Counted from the stretch's first letter, positions 35,080 through 43,840 are shown. The stretch: DNA of 64,000 nt from Glutamicibacter sp. JC586 (GCF_009805585.1 NZ_VHIN01000017.1:186001-250000), one strand, 5' to 3'. Notes: generated from the letters alone by a model not told the origin. Numbers and translations: made by a program.

Positions 35080-35385
35080 TCTGGGGTCCGTATATGGCCC
35101 CTTCACCGGGCTTTTTCTCGGGCGGGGTAAACGGGAATCTGAAAGCTTTGAAAACCCGGAGTTTCGAATATTTAGCAAGTCAACGGATCGAGTGACCCAT
35201 ACGACGACCGGCTTACGGGACAGTTTGAAAAAGTCAGCACAGGGCGACACTGAACGAACCTATAACGTGAATCTGCTCGGCCGATAGTAGCGTTGCAAGC
35301 AATTGCAAGTCTTATGGGAGCCGGGCTGCTCGCGCCGCCCGAACAACCTGCAGTCACCAAACATCTACGTCAACAGGAATTCAAC

Positions 35386-35787
35386 ATGCAAACTATCGAA
35401 GCCGCGCAACGCTGGGCGACAACATGGGCCACCGCTTGGCCACTCAAGGATGTAGATGCAATTGTCGGGCTGCAAGCTGACGACGGTGACCACTGGGCCT
35501 CGATGTTCCGACCATTGCGTGGGCCTAGCGGTTTGCGCGCTTATCTGGAGGAATGCTTCGCGGAGGAAACCCAACCGGCAGAAACATGGTTCAGCGAACC
35601 AATCGTCAATGGAAGTTTAGCTTCCGTCGAGTACTGGGTCGTCATGTTCATCAAGGACCAACCAGTGACCGTTTCAGGATGCACAGTACTTTCATTCGAC
35701 GAGTCAGGCGCAGTAACAACAGCGCGAGACTACTCACACGTAAAAGACGGGTACCACTTGCGACCTGAGCTTCCATTCAGCGCCTGA
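35386..35787 (+). CDS. SnoaL-like / NTF2-fold domain protein
   Basis: A 133-residue protein. The ATG at 35386 (MQTIEAAQRWATTWATAWPL) has AGGA seven bases upstream, and the open frame before it is not coding-like. The layout (N-terminal helix with W..W, KDVDAIVGLQADDGDHWASMFRPLRG, then strands with ARDYSHVKDG) is that of small SnoaL/NTF2-like domains, which include isomerases, hydrolases and many proteins of unknown use. Substrate unknown. It is isolated amid repeats. Confidence 0.7.
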   Translation: MQTIEAAQRWATTWATAWPLKDVDAIVGLQADDGDHWASMFRPLRGPSGLRAYLEECFAEETQPAETWFSEPIVNGSLASVEYWVVMFIKDQPVTVSGCTVLSFDESGAVTTARDYSHVKDGYHLRPELPFSA

Positions 35788-35796
35788 CGTCACGCT

Positions 35797-35858
35797 CTGT
35801 CCCATAGAACGTTCCTGCTACGAGACGGGTTTGGCTTGATTCTGTCCCGTAGCGGAAC
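35797..35858. repeat. Inverted repeat built from a CTGTCCCATA...CGTTCC element
   Basis: CTGTCCCATAGAACGTTCC at 35797-35815 continues as TGCTACGAGAC; GTTCCTGCTACGAGAC (35811-35826) is inverted at 35844-35858 (GTCCCGTAGCGGAAC). A second direct copy of the first element lies at 36141-36166. Such arrays resemble sites of site-specific recombinases or ends of mobile DNA, but no recombinase gene is in the window. Confidence 0.45.
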
Positions 35859-35970
35859 CTTGACCGGTGCAGGCGAAGCTCTTCTGATGCCCCTGAGCGT
35901 AATCACGGCAATGGAGCTGGCCCTCCGCTGACGCCTGGTAGATACATGCACGGAAGTGCAAGTGAACTGA

Positions 35971-36063
35971 CTAGTCTCGACTTTTCTTCTTCGTGAAGAA
36001 GCCCGCGCCAATCAATCCGATTGTCACGATTACGCCGATCATAATGACGTCGGCACTTTCCAT
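35971..36063 (-). CDS. 30-residue single-pass membrane peptide
   Basis: A very short frame starts MESADVIMIGVIVTIGLIGA and ends GFFTKKKSRD. It has one hydrophobic helix (about 7-23) and a basic tail, the usual layout of actinobacterial micro-membrane proteins. GGGGGTAAC lies just ahead of the ATG. The function is unknown. The protein is too small for domain support, so the ribosome site and clean membrane topology are the main evidence. Confidence 0.5.
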   Translation of the reverse strand: MESADVIMIGVIVTIGLIGAGFFTKKKSRD

Positions 36064-36140
36064 GTCGTTACCCCCGGTCGCTCTTCGGTTTTCTTACACT
36101 ATAGCTTTTCACGGGATGGCCAAATCGAGGCGAAGCCCCG

Positions 36141-36166
36141 CTGTCCCATAAAGCGTTCCCCCTACG
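36141..36166 (+). repeat. Second copy of the CTGTCCCATA...CGTTCC element
   Basis: Matches 35797-35822 at 22 of 26 positions in the same direction, 344 bases away. The two copies flank the 30-residue membrane peptide gene, so the interval could be a small mobile or recombined unit. Confidence 0.45.
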
Positions 36167-36179
36167 GACAAACCGGCGT

Positions 36180-36541
36180 AACACGGAAGAAAATAGACAG
36201 ACTTCTGAGAGCTTCGGAAACTGATAGCACTGCAGGATTCGAAATAGATTCATGTCTTGTTTGGCCGGCGGCAGTACTAAATCGAGCTGGTGCTCTGCCT
36301 CCCAAACGAATGTGTTCATCACCCCGTCAAACTCGCAGCCACTGTTGCCCATCGTCCCTGCGATAGAACTCCTTGCGATACTCGACGTCGAGACTGAGCG
36401 GGCTGGACGCGATGTGGATCGACCCGCCGGGGCCCGTTGGGCAAACTGTAGCGACCACGGCAATCCTTCCACGACAGATGAACTTGGTCCCGGACATGGC
36501 AGATCCCCGAACAGCGGCCACACTCCGCTTTTCGGGGATCT
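36180..36541 (-). other. Gap with a possible decayed frame and a hairpin
   Basis: A minus-strand frame (stop near 36327) reads MSGTKFICRGRIAVVATVC and ends REFYRRDDGQQWLRV-like (EYRKEFYRRDDGQQWLRV). A different frame continues beyond it, which suggests a frameshifted gene; I do not recognise it. An 11-bp inverted repeat AGATCCCCGAA/TTCGGGGATCT lies at 36501-36511 and 36531-36541, with inner AGCGG/CCGCT pairing. No other feature is seen. Confidence 0.3.
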
Positions 36542-36551
36542 ACGTATTTCA

Positions 36552-36572
36552 AGGTCCGGTTTCCCCGGACCT
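36552..36572 (-). terminator. Hairpin after the ornithine cyclodeaminase-like gene
   Basis: AGGTCCGG/CCGGACCT (8 bp, five-base loop) lies six bases after the stop on the minus strand. The following TTGAAAT is a poor U-run, so termination may be partial or helped by the second hairpin at 36501-36541. Confidence 0.5.
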
Positions 36573-36578
36573 AAATCT

Positions 36579-37709
36579 TTAGGCGAGGACCGGAGTCTCC
36601 CACAGATTCAGCACCTGGCCGATGTTCTTCTCCTCGGCCGACTGGTACAAATCGGTAGCCCAGGCCACGTCTTCAATCGGCATGCCACCGACCGAGTAGA
36701 GGATGATTTCCTCATCGTTGCGGCGAGCTGGAATCTTGCCGGCAGCAACGTCCGCGATCTCTTCCAGCTTGGATTCTGGCAACTTGCCTTCACGCATCAA
36801 ATCGTGGAAGTGCGTCCCCGGAATGCCCAGCAGCTGGTAAGCCTGGGTTCCGTATTCCTCAGCCCACGCATCGTACAGACCTCGGGCGTCGAGGACCAGG
36901 CGTGCATCATTGATAACAAAGTCATCATCAAAACGAGCAGCGGCTGGCAGCAGTAGGAGTGCACCGGGCTTGATTGCGGCGGTTGGGAAGTAAGGGAAAG
37001 CCTCGGAGCCCTTGATGTCGGTGCTGGTGGTCGCCATAATGACGTCCGCGTCCTTGATGGCTTCTTCAATGGTCTCGGCAGCCACCACCGAAGTCACCTG
37101 AGGGAAGTTTTCACGGATGTACTGTGCGAAGGTCTCGACACCTGCCGCCGAACGCCCCTTGATGGTCACCGTATCGATGCTCGGGCGTAGCGACAGGGTC
37201 GCGTCGATGACGGACTTAGCAATTACGCCGGGGCCAACCACAGCGGCAACCTTGGCATCCTTTTTGGCCAGGTGCTTCACTCCCACACCTGGAACAGCAC
37301 CGGTACGGTAGGCGCTGAGCAGGTTGGCGCTCATCACAGCCATCGGTGCACCGGTGTCGGTGTCATTCAGGGTGAACAGGTGGATGGAGCGAGGCTGACC
37401 CTTGGTACGGTTTTCGGTGTTCGAGCCGTACCATTTCACTCCCGTGGTGCGGAAGCGGCCACCCAGGTAGGCCGGCATCGCCATGAAACGGCGGTCCGGC
37501 CCATCGCTGGGCATGCCCTCATGTTCTGGATCCTTCGGGAAGGTGATCATTGCGCCATGCGAATTGCCGTTTTCGCCGGCCATCCGGTAGTCGCCGTTGC
37601 GCAACAGGATCAATGCCTCTTCCATGACGTCGGTGCATCGGGTGATATCGGTGACGCCGGCAGCGATCATGTCCTGTTCGCTGAGGTAACGGAAGTTGAT
37701 AGTAGTCAT
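36579..37709 (-). CDS. Ornithine cyclodeaminase/mu-crystallin family protein
   Basis: A 376-residue protein with the family's pattern: an N-terminal dimer region (MAMPAYLGGRFRTTGVKWYG, SIHLFTLNDTDTGAPMAVM), LLSAYRTGAVPGVGVKHLA, and an NAD-binding VAAVVGPGVIAKSVIDATL loop. Members deaminate ornithine to proline or reduce imines; similar actinobacterial proteins have been labelled tyramine oxidase subunit B, without firm function. It lies 38 bases downstream of glnK and is likely co-transcribed with amtB-glnK, so expression under nitrogen limitation is expected. Release of ammonium from an amino acid would fit. Confidence 0.8.
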   Translation of the reverse strand: MTTINFRYLSEQDMIAAGVTDITRCTDVMEEALILLRNGDYRMAGENGNSHGAMITFPKDPEHEGMPSDGPDRRFMAMPAYLGGRFRTTGVKWYGSNTENRTKGQPRSIHLFTLNDTDTGAPMAVMSANLLSAYRTGAVPGVGVKHLAKKDAKVAAVVGPGVIAKSVIDATLSLRPSIDTVTIKGRSAAGVETFAQYIRENFPQVTSVVAAETIEEAIKDADVIMATTSTDIKGSEAFPYFPTAAIKPGALLLLPAAARFDDDFVINDARLVLDARGLYDAWAEEYGTQAYQLLGIPGTHFHDLMREGKLPESKLEEIADVAAGKIPARRNDEEIILYSVGGMPIEDVAWATDLYQSAEEKNIGQVLNLWETPVLA

Positions 37710-37747
37710 GTGGAACTCCTTCGTTGGATTCTGCTAAACGTTCAAAC

Positions 37748-38095
37748 TTAGATGGCTGCTTCGCCGGTTTCGCCGGTGCGCACGCGGATGATCTGTTCCA
37801 AAGTGGTCACCCAGACCTTTCCGTCACCGATCTCACCTTCATCTCCGGTCTTGGCGGTGTTGACGATAATCTCTAGCGCACGTTCCAGATCCGGGTCGGC
37901 GACCAATAACTCCAGCCGGATCTTGGTCCGGAACATCACCGAGAATTCCTGACCTCGGTAGTACTCGGTGCGCCCACCCTGGGCGCCACGGCCTTGGACC
38001 TCAGTGGCTGTTATTCCCGAGAAACCGGCCTTTTCCAGTTCGGAACAAATTGATTCAAGCCGGATGGGCTTGATGACTGCGGTAATAAGTTTCAT
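37748..38095 (-). CDS. glnK: P-II nitrogen regulatory protein
   Basis: A 115-residue trimeric signal protein. MKLITAVIKPIRLESICSEL, then GRGAQGGRTEYYRGQEF has the T-loop tyrosine (Y51 position) that is adenylylated in actinobacteria, and TGDEGEIGDGKVWVTTLEQI is the C-terminal P-II signature. P-II reports 2-oxoglutarate and ATP/ADP, and plugs AmtB when nitrogen is plentiful. It follows amtB by 24 bases, the standard pairing. Confidence 0.95.
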   Translation of the reverse strand: MKLITAVIKPIRLESICSELEKAGFSGITATEVQGRGAQGGRTEYYRGQEFSVMFRTKIRLELLVADPDLERALEIIVNTAKTGDEGEIGDGKVWVTTLEQIIRVRTGETGEAAI

Positions 38096-38119
38096 GGCAG
38101 AGCCTTTCTGTCCGGGCTT

Positions 38120-39358
38120 CTAAAGCTGGCGGCTGTCGTAGGCGGATTCAGCGTGAATGGAATTGTCCAACCCGGCTTCTTCTTCGGCCTCGCTGACACG
38201 AATCGGGGAGATCTTGTTCATCACCCAGGCGATAGCGAAAGTCATACAGAAGCTGTAAATCAAGGTGGCAGCAATCGCGATCAGCTCGTGCCCCAACTCG
38301 GCGAAGTGTCCGCCAAAGAAAATGCCAGCCATTTCCCCAGGCGCTTTCGGGTTCGCGAAGAACGTTGCGAACAGTGAGCCGGTGATACCAGCGATGCCGT
38401 GCACTGCGAAGACATCCAACGAGTCATCAATCTGGTGACGGCGCTTCCAGGTGATGGCCCACGCGGCAGCCGCTGCGGAAAGGAAACCCACCATGATGGC
38501 GCCGATGGGACCCACTACGTCAGCGACTGGGGTGATACCGACCATGCCTGCAATGGCGCCGGTACCCAAACCCAGCATGGTGGCATGCCCATCACGAACA
38601 CGTTCGATCGTGATGAACCCCAGCATGCCACCACACAGGGCTAGCAAAGTGGTGAGAATGACGTACTGGGCCATGAAGTTCGCTCCGCCGGCGGTACCGC
38701 CGTTGAAGCCCATCCAACCAGTAGCGAGCAGACCCACGCCGATCATCATAAGCGGCAAGTTATGTGGACGGCCCGGGCTCATCTTGCGCTTACCCAGAAC
38801 CACGGCCAGAGCCAGACCTGCAGCACCGGCGTTCATGTGCACCGCGGTGCCACCGGCAAAGTCGTGGAAGCCTAACTGGTTGCGCATCCACCCGCCAATG
38901 GTTCCAGCTTCCGGATTGTCAAGGGCAAAGACCCAGTGACCCAAAGGACTGTAGACCAGGATGATCCATAGGGCCACGAAGACCAGCCAGGCACCGAACT
39001 TCATGCGTCCGGCCGCACCGGAAGCGACGAGTGCTACGGAAATGGCAGCGAAGAGAATGTAGAAGGCGCCCCAGAAGGTGCCACCGGCCTCATCGTCGCT
39101 CATGAAGTCAGAGAAGAAGGTGTACTCGAAGGGGTTGCCGATAATTCCGGCGCCCCCTACGGAGTCACCTAGAACCAGTCCGTGGCCGATGACCACGTAG
39201 ACAACGCCGGTCACCGCCAATGCGCTGAGCACCATCAGCATCATGTTCAGGACGTTACGTCCGTTGAGCATGCCACCGTAGAGCATTGCCAGTCCTGGGA
39301 ACATCAGCAGGACCATGGCGAATGCCGCCAGGAGCCATGCCATGTCAGCGGCTTCCAT
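38120..39358 (-). CDS. amtB: Ammonium transporter
   Basis: A 412-residue membrane channel with eleven hydrophobic helices. DMAWLLAAFAMVLLMFPGLAMLYGG is the first helix; FHDFAGGTAVHMNAGAAGLA has the first pore histidine (the Amt signature) and DVFAVHGIAGITGSLF the second. It brings ammonium or ammonia into the cell. First gene of the amtB-glnK-cyclodeaminase operon; AAAGGGG precedes the start. Confidence 0.97.
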   Translation of the reverse strand: MEAADMAWLLAAFAMVLLMFPGLAMLYGGMLNGRNVLNMMLMVLSALAVTGVVYVVIGHGLVLGDSVGGAGIIGNPFEYTFFSDFMSDDEAGGTFWGAFYILFAAISVALVASGAAGRMKFGAWLVFVALWIILVYSPLGHWVFALDNPEAGTIGGWMRNQLGFHDFAGGTAVHMNAGAAGLALAVVLGKRKMSPGRPHNLPLMMIGVGLLATGWMGFNGGTAGGANFMAQYVILTTLLALCGGMLGFITIERVRDGHATMLGLGTGAIAGMVGITPVADVVGPIGAIMVGFLSAAAAAWAITWKRRHQIDDSLDVFAVHGIAGITGSLFATFFANPKAPGEMAGIFFGGHFAELGHELIAIAATLIYSFCMTFAIAWVMNKISPIRVSEAEEEAGLDNSIHAESAYDSRQL

Positions 39359-39735
39359 GATGGGCGCCCCTTTCGAAGTTTGTTTGTGCGAGTGGTTTCA
39401 AACTATCGAGGCGAGATTCCATGGGGCTTTCGAATCCGTTTCCAACAAGGAACACAATGTTTCATTTCACCGGCCAAATATCGGCTGTGTGAATTGTCTG
39501 TAAAAGGACGGTCATCTTCAGACTTTTTCTTGGGGAGCGCCTTGTCAGACGGTATTCTAGAAGGCAATTATTAGGGGTCGACATGGCTTTATTAGTCTGT
39601 CGCTATAGATGAACTTGTGGAAATGCGCAGGAAACATCTGCGATTCCGTTAGGAAATCCCTTACTTGTAGCGTGGGATGCATCAACCTTCATGGGCCAGT
39701 TTTATCGGCCCGAAACGCATTAGTTGGAGCTGGTC
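39359..39735. other. Intergenic region upstream of amtB and the glutamine amidotransferase gene
   Basis: This 377-base divergent region should hold both promoters. On the minus strand two GAAAC words lie 21 bases apart (complement of 39438-39442 and 39459-39463), reminiscent of GlnR half sites, but the GTnAC halves are not evident. A convincing AmtR box was not found. No gene is seen. Confidence 0.35.
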
Positions 39736-40482
39736 TTGGCACCTATGAATTTCTCGGTCCTGCACATTCGCGAGTCCCGTGAGCACAACCCGCAATTCCA
39801 GCTGGAACTTGATGAGCTCAACGAAAACACCATCGGCCAGATCATTGATGCCGGGCACAACGCGTCATTAGTTCCCTGCAATGATCTGAGCGTTGAGCAG
39901 ATGCTGCAGATTGTTGATGCTTCGGACGCGGTGATCATCATGGGCGGCGAAGATGTCGAGCCGTCCCTTTACGGAGGCACGTCGTCCTACCCCGGCGGTG
40001 GCTCTCACGAGGTGGCCTCGGATCGGAACCAGATCGCGGCCATTCAGCATGCCATCACCACCAAGACACCCTTGTTGGGCATCTGCCGCGGCTTGCAGCT
40101 GCTCAACGTGGCCTTGGGCGGAAGCTTGATCCAGCATCTGGAGAACGCCGACGCGCACCGCAGCACCGGCAGCGATCCATTTGTTGATACCCGTTTCGAC
40201 TCGATCATCCCTGAACTTGCAGAGGCCCTGTCTGCGAACGACAGCCACAAGTGCACCCATCACCAGGCAATCCTCGAGTTGGGCCACGGACTGCAGATTG
40301 CGGCGATGTCCACCGATGACATCATTGAAGCCGTCATTCACGAAACGGCACCAGTGACCGCCGTGCAGTGGCACCCGGAGCACCCGCAAACTGCTGCAAC
40401 CCAGCTAAGGGTGTTGATCGAGCGTCTAGCAACACAGTGCGAAAACCTATCGGGAGTAGCCCCGGAACTCGTCAACGGTTAG
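39736..40482 (+). CDS. Class I glutamine amidotransferase (gamma-glutamyl hydrolase, PuuD-like)
   Basis: A 248-residue protein. The TTG at 39736 is preferred because GGAG lies six bases before it. The nucleophile cysteine is in LLGICRGLQLLNVALGGSL and the catalytic histidine and glutamate in AVQWHPEHPQ, as in peptidase C26. PuuD-type enzymes release GABA or another amine from its gamma-glutamyl form; GGEDVEPSLYGG is the family's substrate-side motif. A TetR gene follows 40 bases later and may control it. Location next to amtB suggests a nitrogen-scavenging role. Confidence 0.85.
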   Translation: MAPMNFSVLHIRESREHNPQFQLELDELNENTIGQIIDAGHNASLVPCNDLSVEQMLQIVDASDAVIIMGGEDVEPSLYGGTSSYPGGGSHEVASDRNQIAAIQHAITTKTPLLGICRGLQLLNVALGGSLIQHLENADAHRSTGSDPFVDTRFDSIIPELAEALSANDSHKCTHHQAILELGHGLQIAAMSTDDIIEAVIHETAPVTAVQWHPEHPQTAATQLRVLIERLATQCENLSGVAPELVNG

Positions 40483-40522
40483 CAACAGGAGAGCTAGAGT
40501 CACTGACGCTAGACTTGGTCTT

Positions 40523-41056
40523 ATGGCATTGACTCAGTTAACGGTCGTGGATACCGCGGTCGACATCCTGCAACAGTTCGGGTTGGCTGACTTGTCCATG
40601 CGTCGCCTGGCCAAAGAGCTGGATGTCCAAGTTGGTGCTCTCTACTGGCACGTGAAGAACAAGCAGGAGCTGCTGGCCCAGGTCGCAGCCAAGCTGCTTA
40701 ATACCCCGCAGCTCTCGGTGGATGTTGAGGACTTCAAAACTCCTGCCGACGCCATTCTCCAGCTGTGCCGCCGGCTGTATTTAGCGTTGCTGCCGATCCA
40801 AGACAGTCCTGAAGTCATTGAAGTGGCCACCGCTATGCAAGCCACCGAGCTGGCCCCAGTTCTGCAATTGCGTGAGCTCTTGGAAGCTTCGGGGCTGTCT
40901 TCCGAGAACGCCCGCCACGGACAACAACTGCTGCTCAACCACATCCTCGGCTCTATCGCCTTCCGCCAGAACCTTGTGCAGTTGGATGTTGATGCGCCTC
41001 TGGCTGATGGCTTCGACTGGGGCCTGCAACGAGCTGTGGCCGGGCTGGTTAGCTGA
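40523..41056 (+). CDS. TetR-family regulator
   Basis: A 177-residue regulator. The N-terminal helix-turn-helix (LTQLTVVDTAVDILQQFGLA, then DLSMRRLAKELDVQVGALYWHVKNKQELL) is typical, and the C-terminal part resembles the TetR_C group of TetR-class repressors. No clear ribosome site lies before the ATG, so the mRNA may be leaderless, or translation may couple to the preceding amidotransferase gene. The ligand is unknown. Confidence 0.85.
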   Translation: MALTQLTVVDTAVDILQQFGLADLSMRRLAKELDVQVGALYWHVKNKQELLAQVAAKLLNTPQLSVDVEDFKTPADAILQLCRRLYLALLPIQDSPEVIEVATAMQATELAPVLQLRELLEASGLSSENARHGQQLLLNHILGSIAFRQNLVQLDVDAPLADGFDWGLQRAVAGLVS

Positions 41057-41197
41057 CAGCTCGGGCAAGAGCCCTATACTGGTTCTTGAAGAAACTGAAC
41101 TGGTACCGGCTTAGGCCCGTCAAGGTTCTGGGCTCCCGGCGACTGCTGCGGCACAAGGGAGCTTCTTCACTTTAACTAACGTTCACTCGATTGAGAC

Positions 41198-41821
41198 CTA
41201 GCTCAGTTTCCCACCGGAAGCCTCGAGGTAGCACGTAGCGCACAACGACTCATACCAAACGTCCTCCCCGTCTATGGCGACTTGGTCGCCGTCAAAGACC
41301 ACAGTTTCGCCAACACGACGGGTGTTAAACATAGCCTTGCGGCCGCAGCGGCAAATGGTCTTCAGCTCTTCCAAAGAATGGGCGAGCTCCATCAGTCGGG
41401 CTGAACCCGGGAAGGCATGGGTACGGAAATCGGTGCGGATGCCATAGGCCAATACCGGTACGTCATCCAGCACAGCAATACGCAACAGATCATCCACTTG
41501 GTCACGGGTGAGGAATTGCGCTTCATCCACCAACAGGCAGGCCACCGGCGGAGCATCAACATGTGTCACCAACGCGTTCGGGTCATCTCCCGAACTCTGG
41601 GCCGCGAATTGCTCCCGGACATGATCCTCAGGACCGATGGTGAAATCGGTGATGCGCTTGATGCCCAGCCGCGAAACAATCGAGTTGTCGCCCTTGGTAT
41701 CGATACCTGGCTTGGCCAGCAGGATTCGCTGGCCGCGTTCTTCGTAGTTGAAAGCAGCCTGAAGCAAACTCGTGGACTTGCCAGAATTCATTGCTCCGTA
41801 GCGGAAATACAACTTGGCCAC
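41198..41821 (-). CDS. tdk: Thymidine kinase
   Basis: A 207-residue type II thymidine kinase that makes dTMP from thymidine with ATP in the salvage route. YFRYGAMNSGKSTSLLQ is Walker A (residues 5-21), LVDEAQFLTRDQVDDL holds the catalytic glutamate, and CRCGRKAMFNTR with CATCYLEA supplies the four zinc cysteines of the lasso domain. AGGAGCG lies just before the start. Monocistronic. Many Arthrobacter relatives carry a similar gene. Confidence 0.95.
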   Translation of the reverse strand: MAKLYFRYGAMNSGKSTSLLQAAFNYEERGQRILLAKPGIDTKGDNSIVSRLGIKRITDFTIGPEDHVREQFAAQSSGDDPNALVTHVDAPPVACLLVDEAQFLTRDQVDDLLRIAVLDDVPVLAYGIRTDFRTHAFPGSARLMELAHSLEELKTICRCGRKAMFNTRRVGETVVFDGDQVAIDGEDVWYESLCATCYLEASGGKLS

Positions 41822-41969
41822 TATCGCTCCTTGAAGATTGGTTGTGTCAGCAAACTAGATGGCACCCCTACGATCTTAGTGCCGGTCCAGTTTCTCGTCG
41901 GCGAACCAACGCCGAGCAACACTAAGTAATGATGAACTCACGTTGCGACCCTCAACAAAAACCTTGTGC

Positions 41970-42182
41970 CTAGATTGGTGACTTTTGTAGCATGGAATCA
42001 GCTTCACGAGTTCTGATCGCTGAAGCCACCTGCCGGTGGTTTTCGCAAAGCTCCGACTGATCAGACACCAACCCCACAGTTGTACGGCGGGTGGTTCGGA
42101 TGAAGAAGCGGCCCAGCGCAAAAGCGCCACGGCAAGAACAACAAGTGAAAAGGTCTCGGCTGCAATGCACCGTTCTATTCAA
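41970..42182 (-). CDS. Possible small zinc-ribbon-like protein
   Basis: A 70-codon minus-strand frame (TTG or an internal GTG start) contains FTCCSCRGAFALGRFF and SELCENHRQV, a Cys-x2-Cys and Cys-x2-His arrangement 34 residues apart that could bind zinc. It overlaps the 5' end of the plus-strand frame at 42165 only slightly and fills an otherwise empty gap upstream of tdk. The family is not recognised; it could be chance. Confidence 0.3.
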   Translation of the reverse strand: MNRTVHCSRDLFTCCSCRGAFALGRFFIRTTRRTTVGLVSDQSELCENHRQVASAIRTREADSMLQKSPI

Positions 42183-42452
42183 GGAACCCTAACCCGCCCC
42201 CAAAATTCTTCCCGCTTCGCTTCTGACTGGATTAGCGCGCAATTCTGGTTGGACCACTCCACCAAAACATTGGCAATTACCGCTGATGATCAGCAGTGGA
42301 TCTTGGAGGCAGAAGAGCCAGAGTTTTTGGCGAAAGCGCTGGATCACTTCCCCGGTCAAGTCGTAGAGTTCAACGCAAAGCTCAAGATCTTGCTAATTCC
42401 TGGTGCCCATCAAATCGTCGGTACGTCCTTTTTCCGACTACGAAACCCTTAA
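42165..42452 (+). CDS. Small hypothetical protein
   Basis: A 95-residue protein starting MHRSIQGTLTRPQNSSRF. The middle and C-terminus (FWLDHSTKTLAITADDQQWI, ALDHFPGQVVEFNAKLKILL) look like a small beta-rich domain. A weak AAGG lies twelve bases upstream; an earlier GTG at 42036 would overlap the opposite-strand frame. It ends 17 bases before the convergent permease stop. No family recognised. Confidence 0.5.
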   Translation: MHRSIQGTLTRPQNSSRFASDWISAQFWLDHSTKTLAITADDQQWILEAEEPEFLAKALDHFPGQVVEFNAKLKILLIPGAHQIVGTSFFRLRNP

Positions 42453-42469
42453 GTCATTCAGCCGCGCGG

Positions 42470-43840
42470 TTACTGACTTTTCTTGGCAAAAACTAGCCGG
42501 TAGATGATCGACATGACGATCACAAATGGAACGCCGAAGATCAGGGTGTACTTGAACTGCGGAACAAAGAACGAGGTCACCAGCAGAGCGGCCAGCAGAA
42601 GAGCGCCAAAGATGGAGGCGGCCGGGTATCCGAATAATTTGAATTCTAGGGTTTCGTCTTCTTGTTTAACCCTGCGTCGGAAGGACACATGGGTTATCAG
42701 AATCATGAACCAAGTAGCCAACGCCCCAAAGGTGGCCAATGACAGCATGATGCCAAAGCCACCGTCCGGGACCAGCGCGTACACCACCGCGGCCACGGCA
42801 ATGCCACCGGCGGACATCCAGACCGCATGAACCGGTGCGCCGGCACGATTGGTCCGATACGCCATGCGTGGCGCATGACCGGAATCAGCCAGCGAATGCA
42901 GCATGCGGGTCGCCGCATACAGCTGGGCGTTCATCGCCGAGAGCGCGGCAACAATCAGCACAAAATTCAACACCGAATCAGCAAAAGGAATACCCACCTG
43001 CGACATCACGGTGACAAAAGGCGAGCCACCGGCAATCAATTCGCTAGTGGGTGCCACCGCCAGGATCAGCGCCATGGTGAATACGTAGAACAGTAAGAGT
43101 CGAAGGAAGGACACCTTGAAGGACTTGCGCACCGCGACCTTCGGATTATGCGCTTCCGCTGCAGCAATCGAGATGGCCTCGATTCCCATATACGAGAAAA
43201 TCGCAACGATGACCGCACTCCATGTGCCGAGTAATCCATTGGCGAAGAACCCGCCTTCGGCACTGTAGTTGTGCACGCCAAACTGGTCCTGGGAATTATG
43301 GAAGACCAGCCACAGGGCAATGATGATGAAAGCAAGAACAGCAAAAACCTTGATAGCCGAGAACCAGTATTCAGTGGTTCCGAAGATCTTCACGCTGGAG
43401 AAGTTCACTGCCAAGAGAATGACAGAGAAAATGGCCACCCACAATAATCCAGGGATCTGCGGGAACCAGTACTGCATATACTCGCCAACAGCGCTGACCT
43501 CGGTGCCCACCGCAAAGATCAATGCGGACCAATATAGGTATTTGGTCAGGTATCCGGCGAAACGGCCAAGATAGCGTTCAGCATAGACGCCGAAGGACCC
43601 TGCCACCGGCTGCTTCACGGTCATTTCGGCGAGCGCGCCCATCACCAGCAGAGCCACCACCCCGCCGATCACGTAGCTGAGGATCACCGAGGGTCCAGCC
43701 ATCATGATGGCCAGCTTGCTGCCGGCGAAAAGCCCGGTGCCAATGGCACTGCCCAGAGCGATCATGGACATCTGCGCCGGGGTTAGTGACTTTTTCAGGC
43801 CCGACCCGACATCAGTGGCGCGTACCGGCTGCTTGCCCAA
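42470..43840 (-). CDS. Amino acid permease (APC superfamily, AAT group)
   Basis: A 456-residue membrane protein with about twelve hydrophobic helices. MIALGSAIGTGLFAGSKLAI is the consensus first-helix loop of the amino acid transporter group (as in AroP, ProY, AnsP), and SYMGIEAISIAAAEAHNP follows in helix 6. TTG start with GGGGAA upstream. It lies 124 bases downstream of kynU in the same direction and may import kynurenine or tryptophan. Confidence 0.85.
   Translation of the reverse strand: MGKQPVRATDVGSGLKKSLTPAQMSMIALGSAIGTGLFAGSKLAIMMAGPSVILSYVIGGVVALLVMGALAEMTVKQPVAGSFGVYAERYLGRFAGYLTKYLYWSALIFAVGTEVSAVGEYMQYWFPQIPGLLWVAIFSVILLAVNFSSVKIFGTTEYWFSAIKVFAVLAFIIIALWLVFHNSQDQFGVHNYSAEGGFFANGLLGTWSAVIVAIFSYMGIEAISIAAAEAHNPKVAVRKSFKVSFLRLLLFYVFTMALILAVAPTSELIAGGSPFVTVMSQVGIPFADSVLNFVLIVAALSAMNAQLYAATRMLHSLADSGHAPRMAYRTNRAGAPVHAVWMSAGGIAVAAVVYALVPDGGFGIMLSLATFGALATWFMILITHVSFRRRVKQEDETLEFKLFGYPAASIFGALLLAALLVTSFFVPQFKYTLIFGVPFVIVMSIIYRLVFAKKSQ

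Noticed and set aside
36252-36956. A 234-codon plus-strand frame
   Set aside because: Its second half is antisense to the cyclodeaminase-like gene and its first half has no coding character.
39420-39470. GlnR or AmtR box before amtB
   Set aside because: Only two GAAAC words 21 bases apart are seen; the other half sites are missing, so it is kept as a weak note only.
39182-39574. A 130-codon plus-strand frame over the amtB start
   Set aside because: His/Glu-rich shadow of amtB running into the promoter region.
41085-41197. Possible tRNA or small RNA between tetR and tdk
   Set aside because: No acceptor stem, TpsiC arm or strong terminator; only a weak GGCTCCC/GGGAGCT pairing.
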